In this document: one piece after another, positions 58,499-64,000 of the stretch
Layout: each line of letters opens with the position of its first letter
Position numbering within the stretch: position 1 is the first letter of the stretch
Source: UBA1952 sp965246785
GTDB taxonomy: Bacteria; Bacteroidota; Bacteroidia; Chitinophagales; Chitinophagaceae
DNA length: 64,000 bases
Direction: 5' to 3'
Assembly: GCA_965246785.1 (NCBI GenBank)
Contig: CBDFFM010000006.1
Coordinates: 62,001-126,000 of the forward strand
Position numbers and translations under genes: made by a program
Notes under the pieces: generated by a model
Told to the model about the DNA's origin: nothing
Seen by the model: only the letters and a program-made list of their open reading frames with translations
The model's database searches: none

Positions 58499-59056
58499 CT
58501 ATTCGCTGTAATAATCTGCCAACAATTTTTGAAGACCTTGCCGCGCGCGGTATATCAGCGACTCCACCGAAGGCAGTGTTGCCTCCATCACCTCGGCAAT
58601 TTCCCCATAGCTCAGGCCCTCGGCCTTATGCAGCACAAATGCCGTCTTCTGTTTCTCCGGCAGCCTGTTCAGCGCCCTGAAGAGTATCGCCGCGCGCTCC
58701 CGGTTTTCTGTCTGCACGCCGGGGTGATGAAACTGCGCCGCCGGCATCCTGCCCGTTTCCTCGCTCAGGCTATCAGTCACTCGCTCGCGCTTTTTGCTGC
58801 CCCGCCGCAGAGCTTCCAGGCTCTTGGTAACGGCGATGCGGTAAATCCAGGTGGAGAGCTTCGCATCGCCGCGAAAGCGGCCCACATTCTGATACACCGA
58901 CACAAACACTTCCTGCGCCACGTCTTCCGCATCTTCGGCATGCTGCATCAGGCCAAGGACGGTATTGTACACACGGTCGCCCTGCTCGGTTACGAGCGTG
59001 CGGAAGGCCTCCGGCCGGCCTTCCCTGAGCGCTTGTATGAGTGATGCCTCGTCCAA
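58499..59056 (-). CDS. ECF-type RNA polymerase sigma factor
   Basis: 185 residues. Region 2 (GRPEAFRTLVTEQGDRVYNTVLGLMQHAEDAEDVAQEVFVSVYQNVGRFRGDAKLSTWIYRIAVTKSLEALRR) and region 4 (LFRALNRLPEKQKTAFVLHKAEGLSYGEIAEVMEATLPSVESLIYRARQGLQKLL) of sigma-70 without regions 1 and 3. With the two downstream genes it resembles CnrHYX-type envelope or metal-stress regulation. Target promoters cannot be predicted. Confidence 0.92.
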   Translation of the reverse strand: MDEASLIQALREGRPEAFRTLVTEQGDRVYNTVLGLMQHAEDAEDVAQEVFVSVYQNVGRFRGDAKLSTWIYRIAVTKSLEALRRGSKKRERVTDSLSEETGRMPAAQFHHPGVQTENRERAAILFRALNRLPEKQKTAFVLHKAEGLSYGEIAEVMEATLPSVESLIYRARQGLQKLLADYYSE

Positions 59057-59200
59057 AAGTTGCGGCGCCTGCGCAAAGATGCTTTAATGTTGTGTCTGTG
59101 ATGTAAGACGCAGCGTGGCGTCAAAAACTTGCGGCAGGCGACAAGAATTTTCCTTTCCCGCCGCAAGTTCTGCTAATGCATTGGCATCCAATTGTCTCGT

Positions 59201-60868
59201 ATGCACACCAAAATTGTCGCCCCGCTAATTGCCGCGCTTTTCATTTCGCTTGCCGGCCAGGCCCAGCAAACGGTCGGCCTCTTTACCCGCGCCTCAGCCT
59301 CGCAGGATGGCTATGTGCTGTTCTCGCCCATCACGTCCAACAATACTTATCTCATTGACAAGTGCGGTAAAAGCGTGCATACCTGGACGGGCACGCGCAA
59401 GCCGGGCCAGTCGGTCTATCTGCAGGAAGACGGCTCGCTACTGCGTCCCGCGGCTGCCAATAATACCACCTTCAATGCCGGAGGCTCCGGCGGCATCATT
59501 GAGCGTTATGACTGGAATGGCAATAAGACCTGGGGCTACACTATTTCTTCAGCAAGCGAATGTCAGCATCACGACGTCTGCCAACTGCCTAACGGCAACA
59601 TCCTGGCAATTGTGTGGGAAAGCAAAACCGCCGCCGAAGCCGCTGCCGCGGGACGCAACCCGGCCCAGACCGGCACGAAGCTCTGGAGCGAGAAGATTGT
59701 AGAGCTGCAGCCTTCCGGAGCGGGCAGCGCAACGGTGGTGTGGGAATGGCATGTGTGGGAGCACTTGGTGCAGGAATACGATGCCGCTAAAGCAAACTAT
59801 GGCGCAGTGACGCAGCACCCGGAGCTAATCAATCTGAACTATAACGGCGTTGCCGGCACAGGCAGCGACTGGCTGCACATCAATTCCGTTGCCTACAATC
59901 CCGCGCTGAACCAAATCATGCTTTCAGTGCACAACTTCTCAGAAATCTGGATTATAGACCACAGCACCACTATGGCGCAGGCTTCCGGGCACAGCTACGG
60001 GGCGCGCGGCAAGGGCGGCGACCTGCTGTACCGTTGGGGCAACCCCGCCGCCTACAGCCGCGGCACAACAGCCGACCGGATTTTTTACACCCAGCACAAT
60101 GCTCACTGGATTGAAAGCGGCCTGCCCGACAGCGGAAAGATTATGGTCTTCAACAATGGGCAGGGCAGGCCGGGCGGCAATTACAGCACGGTGGATGTGT
60201 TTGCGCCCCCGGCAGATGCCGCCGGCAATTACAGCCTGAGTAGCAGCGCTGCTTTTGGCCCCTCAGCGCTTTCGTGGCAGTACAAAGCGGCCAACCCAAC
60301 TGACTTTTACTCCCAAAACATCTCTGGCGCGCAGCGTCTGAGCAATGGCAATACGCTGATTTGCGAAGGCACGAGCGGAAATTTCTTTGAAGTAGATGCA
60401 GCGGGAAGCATCGTCTGGAAATACGTCAACCCAATCACGCTCACCGGCGCGGTAAGTCAGGGCACTGCGCCTACGCAGAATGCGACTTTCCGTTGCACAC
60501 AATATAGCGCCAACTATGCCGGCCTTGCCGGGAAGGCGCTGACGCCAGGCGCGCCACTGGAGCAAAATCCGCTGAGCTACATCTGCGGCATGGGCACTAC
60601 CGGCTTAGCTGCATTGAAGCATGGTGCCGCTATAGCTACCGCCGTCTTATCCGGCGACGCCCTGACTGTCCGCTTTGGCGGAGCGGTGCCGGAAGCTACG
60701 GTTACGCTTTGGAATATGATGGGGCAGAAAGTGCAAAGCTGGACGGGCGTGTCAGCCGCACGGAATGCTTCGTGCGTATTGAACATAAATACAGGCCTCG
60801 CACCGGGGCTATACCTTATGGAGCTTAAAGCCGGCGGCGTTCGTCAGGTGCTAAAGGCGGCATATTAG
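59201..60868 (+). CDS. Secreted arylsulfotransferase-like protein with T9SS sorting domain
   Basis: 555 residues from ATG 59201 with a signal peptide (MHTKIVAPLIAALFISLAGQAQ). The ASST-type propeller is shown by YDWNGNKTWGYTISSASECQHHDVCQLPNGNILAIVW, IVELQPSGAGSATVVWEWHVWEHLVQ, DWLHINSVAYNPALNQIMLSVHNFSEIWIIDHST and GAQRLSNGNTLICEGTSGNFFEVDAAGSIVWKYVNP; the His residues in HHDV and HINS match the family's active-site positions. The last ~80 residues are a T9SS sorting domain, weak in the PNP motif (FGGAVPEATVTLWNMMGQKV to AY). Transfer of a sulfate between phenols is the family reaction; substrate unknown. Confidence 0.82.
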   Translation: MHTKIVAPLIAALFISLAGQAQQTVGLFTRASASQDGYVLFSPITSNNTYLIDKCGKSVHTWTGTRKPGQSVYLQEDGSLLRPAAANNTTFNAGGSGGIIERYDWNGNKTWGYTISSASECQHHDVCQLPNGNILAIVWESKTAAEAAAAGRNPAQTGTKLWSEKIVELQPSGAGSATVVWEWHVWEHLVQEYDAAKANYGAVTQHPELINLNYNGVAGTGSDWLHINSVAYNPALNQIMLSVHNFSEIWIIDHSTTMAQASGHSYGARGKGGDLLYRWGNPAAYSRGTTADRIFYTQHNAHWIESGLPDSGKIMVFNNGQGRPGGNYSTVDVFAPPADAAGNYSLSSSAAFGPSALSWQYKAANPTDFYSQNISGAQRLSNGNTLICEGTSGNFFEVDAAGSIVWKYVNPITLTGAVSQGTAPTQNATFRCTQYSANYAGLAGKALTPGAPLEQNPLSYICGMGTTGLAALKHGAAIATAVLSGDALTVRFGGAVPEATVTLWNMMGQKVQSWTGVSAARNASCVLNINTGLAPGLYLMELKAGGVRQVLKAAY

Positions 60869-60971
60869 ACCACGTACTTGATAAAAAGGATTGCGAAGTA
60901 TTTTGTCCTGAGAAAATTGATTGTTCCTCAAGGCGTGCCGGTTTATGCCGCCGCGCTTATCCAATAGTTTC

Positions 60972-61673
60972 ATGCTTTCAAGAATGGCGCGCCTGCTCTC
61001 CAACATCATCTGCGCGGTCTTTTGCCTGAGCGCTGCTGCGCAGCAAAAGCCGTCCGGGCTCAGCCTGCGCTTTGCGCCTGTGCTCGGTGGGCGTGAGCTG
61101 AATCTCGCAAACACCGGCGGAGGAACCGTTGACACGGGCATGAGCGTAACGATGCTGCGCTGTTACATTTCCGGCGTTTCCCTTTGGGAAGACGGGAAGG
61201 AAGTATGGCGGGAGCAGAACAGTTATCACCTGCTGGACGCGGAGGCTCCCGCAAGCCTTGCGTGGGTATTGAATGTGCCGCCGCGACTTCTGTACAACGC
61301 CATCCACTTCCGCCTTGGCATAGACAGCGCCACCTCATCTACCGGCGCGCACGGCGGCGACCTTGACCCGGCGCGCGGCATGTATTGGGCATGGCAGAGC
61401 GGATATGTCAACTTTAAGCTGGAAGGTGTCAGCCCGCAGAGTACGGCCCGGAAACATCAGTTTCATTTTCACCTCGGCGGCTATCAGGCGCCATATGCGG
61501 CAATGCAGGAAGTGAGCCTGGCTGTGCATCCTTCCAGCGAGATTGCGGTAAGGATGAACTTAGACGAATTTCTCTCGGGCATTGACCTGGCGAAGCTGAA
61601 CAGCATTATGATTCCCGGCAAAGAAGCTTTTAAGTTGTCAATAAAAGCAGCCGCTATTTTCCACACCCCGTAG
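60972..61673 (+). CDS. MbnP-family copper-binding protein
   Basis: About 233 residues from ATG 60972; ATG 60984 is an alternative (MARLLSNIICAVFCLSAAAQ signal peptide). The MbnP hallmarks are present: LSLRFAPVLGGREL, MSVTMLRCYISGVSL, LGIDSATSSTGAHGGDLDPARGMYWAWQSGYVNFKLEG and HQFHFHLGGY. In methanotrophs MbnP binds copper after a tryptophan is oxidised to kynurenine by the partner MbnH. The peroxidase next door (30 bp on) is of the MbnH type, so the pair likely works the same way. Candidate Trp residues here include those in GMYWAWQSGY and SLWEDGKEVW. Confidence 0.85.
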   Translation: MLSRMARLLSNIICAVFCLSAAAQQKPSGLSLRFAPVLGGRELNLANTGGGTVDTGMSVTMLRCYISGVSLWEDGKEVWREQNSYHLLDAEAPASLAWVLNVPPRLLYNAIHFRLGIDSATSSTGAHGGDLDPARGMYWAWQSGYVNFKLEGVSPQSTARKHQFHFHLGGYQAPYAAMQEVSLAVHPSSEIAVRMNLDEFLSGIDLAKLNSIMIPGKEAFKLSIKAAAIFHTP

Positions 61674-61703
61674 GGACATGCTGCGCATGTCCGCAACAGG
61701 CGA

Positions 61704-62723
61704 ATGAATAAAAAAGCCATCATTATCCTTCTGGTAATAGCCGTCGTCATCTGCGCCTTCGCCGCGCCGGATGATGCGCCATTCGTCATACCGAAAGGCT
61801 GGCCGGCCCCGCTTTACAATTTCAAAGCAAATCCTCTGACGCCAGCTAAGGTGGAGCTGGGCAGAAGGCTTTTTCACGACCCGCTGCTTTCTAAAGACAA
61901 CACCATTTCGTGCTCAAGCTGCCACCTGCCGCAGACGGCCTTTACCCACGTTGACCATGACCTCAGCCACGGGATTGAGGGCCGCATCGGGCGGCGGAAT
62001 GCTCCTGCGCTGATGAATCTCGCCTGGGGCAAGAGCTTCATGTGGGATGGCGCGGTAAACCATCTGGATGTGCAGGCACTTGCGCCGATGGAAAGCCACG
62101 AGGAGATGGACGAGGGCATCGGCAATGTTGTGAAAAAGCTGCAGCGGGCTACTTCTTACCGGGAGCTTTTCAAAGCAGCTTATGGCGATACCACCGTTAC
62201 GGGCGAGCGCACGCTTAAGGCGCTGTCGGCCTTCATGCTCACCTTTATCTCCGCCGACAGCAAGTACGATAGGGTGCAACGCGGTGAAATGGCGTTCAAT
62301 GAGTGGGAAGCGAAAGGCTACACGCTTTTTAAAGCGAATTGCGCAAGCTGTCACAAGGAACCGCTTTTTACAAACGGCAGCTTTGAAAACAATGGCCTTT
62401 CACTGGACACAACGCTGAACGATTATGGGCGGATGACGATTACGCACAAAACCTCTGAAAGCCTGAAGTTCAAAGTGCCGACGCTGCGCAATGTAGAAGT
62501 CTCTTATCCGTACATGCACGACGGGCGCTTTAAGTCTTTGCAGATGGTGCTCTTTCATTACAGCTCCGACATCCATCAAAGTCCTACGCTGGCAAAGCAG
62601 TTAAAGCGCGGCATCGCATTGAGCGAAGATGACAAGCGCTGCCTCATCGCTTTCCTCAAAACCCTGACTGACGAAAATTTTCTGCGCCGCGCAAGTTTTC
62701 AGCCCGCGCTTCCATCCAACTGA
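61704..62723 (+). CDS. MbnH-type di-haem peroxidase (MauG/CCP family)
   Basis: 339 residues with one N-terminal membrane anchor or signal (AIIILLVIAVVICAFA). Two haem-attachment sites: CSSCH at 70-74 (NTISCSSCHLPQTAFTH) and CASCH at 213-217 (FKANCASCHKEPLF). Motifs RRNAPALMNLAW, FMWDGAVNHLDVQALAPMESHEEM and VPTLRNVEVSYPYMHDGRF are those of the family. Immediately downstream of the MbnP gene, which in other organisms is its oxidation target. It is 22 bp before the YHYH gene, so all three probably share a transcript. Confidence 0.9.
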   Translation: MNKKAIIILLVIAVVICAFAAPDDAPFVIPKGWPAPLYNFKANPLTPAKVELGRRLFHDPLLSKDNTISCSSCHLPQTAFTHVDHDLSHGIEGRIGRRNAPALMNLAWGKSFMWDGAVNHLDVQALAPMESHEEMDEGIGNVVKKLQRATSYRELFKAAYGDTTVTGERTLKALSAFMLTFISADSKYDRVQRGEMAFNEWEAKGYTLFKANCASCHKEPLFTNGSFENNGLSLDTTLNDYGRMTITHKTSESLKFKVPTLRNVEVSYPYMHDGRFKSLQMVLFHYSSDIHQSPTLAKQLKRGIALSEDDKRCLIAFLKTLTDENFLRRASFQPALPSN

Positions 62724-62745
62724 TTGAACACACACAACAGGAAGG

Positions 62746-64000
62746 ATGAAACACATACTTACAATTTTGGCGGCTTTGCTGCTTTATGGACAGGCAGACG
62801 CTCAGTCCGTCATCACGAGCTGGTGGCGGAATGCGAACGGTAAGACCTCTTCTTACTGGTACCGCTCCGGCAGCAGCGGCCCTTTCACCCTCACTGCCAC
62901 CTCTGATTCTGCTGACTGCGTGAAGGTGCTTTACAGCAAAGACTCCGTCTGGATTTACAGCCATGGCATGACCGACAGGATGGGCGCTTACAGTAATCCC
63001 GGCGCTTGCTCAACGCAGAGCTATGTGCACCGCTTCCCACGTGTGCCGGTAGTGAGTGGCACCAAATCCATTTCGCCGAAAGGCGGCCAGATCGGGCTCC
63101 TGCTGAACGGCATTCCTATCTATGGGCTTGGCGACGGCAAATCCTGGAACGGTACGACAAACGCCAATGGCGGGCAAAGCGTGTGGAATGACGAGGTTTA
63201 TCTTGGCGAAGGTGTATCTCTGGACACCGCCTTCACCGCGCACCCGCAGCAGCAAGGCGCATACCACTCGCATGCGCTGCCGAAGCGGCTTTATGAAACC
63301 TACTCTTCGTCCGTTCATTCGCCCATTGTGGGCTGGGCCTTTGACGGCTATCCGGTGTACGGGCCTTATGGCTATTCAACCGCTATGAGCTCAAGCAGCG
63401 CAGTGGCGCGGATGAAGAGCGGCTACTCGCTGCGCAACATCACCACGCGCACCACCTTGCCGACCATTCCCAACGGCGGCGGCACCGCCTCGCAAACCGG
63501 CCCTGCGGTGAGCGGCACTTATCCGCTCGGTATTTATGTGGAAGACTACGAGTGGCTTTCGTCCAACGGCGGCGACCTTGACCAGTATAATGGGCCGTTT
63601 TTGCGTAACACCGGAATTTCCATCCGGCACTTACGCGTACTTCGCCACAATGACGTCCGCCGGCGTGCCGCAGTTTCCGTACTATATCGGGCCGTATTAT
63701 TACGGCATGCCTGTTACGGCCGATTATCCGGTGCCAGGCCAGCTTTATACCAGCGTCTCCCTGCCGGCAACCGGCTCCGGGCTTTATGCGTACTCCGGCG
63801 GAACCATCCTTCCCGTTAAGCTGATTCAGTTTTCGGGCAAAGCGGAAGGGAGCAGCAATCTGCTGAGCTGGACGCTCGCCAAAGGCGAAAGCCTGCAAAA
63901 CAATGGATGTGGAGCGCAGCGATGATGGTCAGCATTTCAGCGTCCTTGCATCCCTGCTGCCGCGCGCAGGCGAGGCAGGTGTTGTTGACTATAGCTATAC
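62746..64000 (+). CDS. YHYH-domain secreted protein, partial, with two frameshifts
   Basis: Signal peptide (MKHILTILAALLLYGQADAQ) then a YHYH domain: WSNDEVYLGEG, HPQQQGAYHSHALPKRLYE with YHSH in place of YHYH, and SPIVGWAFDGYPVYGPYGYS. A single extra T in the TTTTT at 63597-63601 shifts the frame (expected ...YNGPFCVTPEFPSGTYAYFAT); the second frame carries on through PVKLIQFSGKAEGSSNLLSWTLAKGESLQN and then a second +1 at about 63899-63903 is needed to read MDVERSDDGQHFSVLASLLP to the window end. The final part is a typical pre-T9SS linker. The shifts are in homopolymers, so sequencing errors are likely. Function unknown; YHYH proteins co-occur with MbnP/MbnH-type genes. It runs off the right edge. 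Confidence 0.78.

Noticed and set aside
1..64000. tRNA or rRNA genes
   Set aside because: No cloverleaf-like or rRNA sequence was noticed in gene-free gaps, but this was only an inspection by eye; a tRNA-scanning program would be decisive.

Overview
The window looks like a chromosomal segment of a Bacteroidota bacterium, most likely from the Chitinophagales/Chitinophagaceae side of the phylum. The evidence is: several large secreted proteins ending in a type IX secretion (T9SS) sorting domain; a PorP/SprF-family protein and a DUF4835 (PorD-type) protein; Bacteroidota-restricted families (DUF4476, DUF4296, TamL-type Omp85 lipoprotein); a mitochondrial-type citrate synthase; and many copies of the Bacteroidota -7 promoter motif TAnnTTTG just upstream of genes. 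No tRNA, rRNA, transposase, phage gene or CRISPR array was recognised.

Layout. 1-12.1 kb holds secreted proteins: a damaged paralogue at the left edge, an Ig-repeat protein, a two-domain phytase/PhoX-like protein, a di-haem peroxidase with a mono-haem cytochrome, and a pappalysin-type metalloprotease. 12.2-14.9 kb has an FtsE-type ATPase, uracil phosphoribosyltransferase and PorP/SprF. 14.95-15.23 kb is an unusual non-coding inverted repeat running into a degenerate 21-bp tandem array. 15.3-38.7 kb is mostly envelope and surface-polysaccharide work: a glycosyltransferase, fluoride channel, TamL, PAP2 phosphatase, WecA/MraY-type transferase, heparinase-like protein, O-antigen-ligase-like protein, CDP-glucose/6-deoxysugar genes (rfbF, rfbG and an RmlC-type epimerase), an MBOAT/SGNH acylation pair, and gmhB/gmhA for heptose. 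MeaB, an ALDH7-type dehydrogenase and others lie between them. 38.8-41.3 kb is coaBC-PorD-DUF4296. 42.5-43.8 kb is an SPFH protein and a ribbon-helix-helix protein with a striking operator-like site. 43.8-48.0 kb is the ribosomal alpha operon (infA-rpmJ-rpsM-rpsK-rpsD-rpoA-rplQ, minus strand) with hairpin-forming repeat words in nearly every gap. 48.2-57.7 kb is housekeeping (DUF2252, superoxide dismutase, amino-acid permease, lipoamide dehydrogenase, citrate synthase, esterase, deoxyhypusine-synthase-like protein). 57.7-59.1 kb is an ECF sigma/anti-sigma-like/Spy-like stress operon. 59.2-64 kb is a secreted arylsulfotransferase-like protein followed by an MbnP-MbnH-YHYH cluster probably dealing with copper.

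The most interesting signals are: the MbnP/MbnH pair (family known for tryptophan-to-kynurenine copper-site maturation) next to a YHYH protein; the tandem GATATC palindromes 3 bp before the SPFH start, spaced as expected for a ribbon-helix-helix tetramer; the 21-bp array; and a genome-wide habit of filling intergenic gaps with short repeated words that refold as hairpins, sometimes donating start codons or N-termini to genes.

Caution: the essential gene rpsD carries a one-base deletion, and the glycosyltransferase and YHYH genes each carry two one-base insertions, so the assembly probably contains residual indel errors. Apparent pseudogenes should be read with that in mind.
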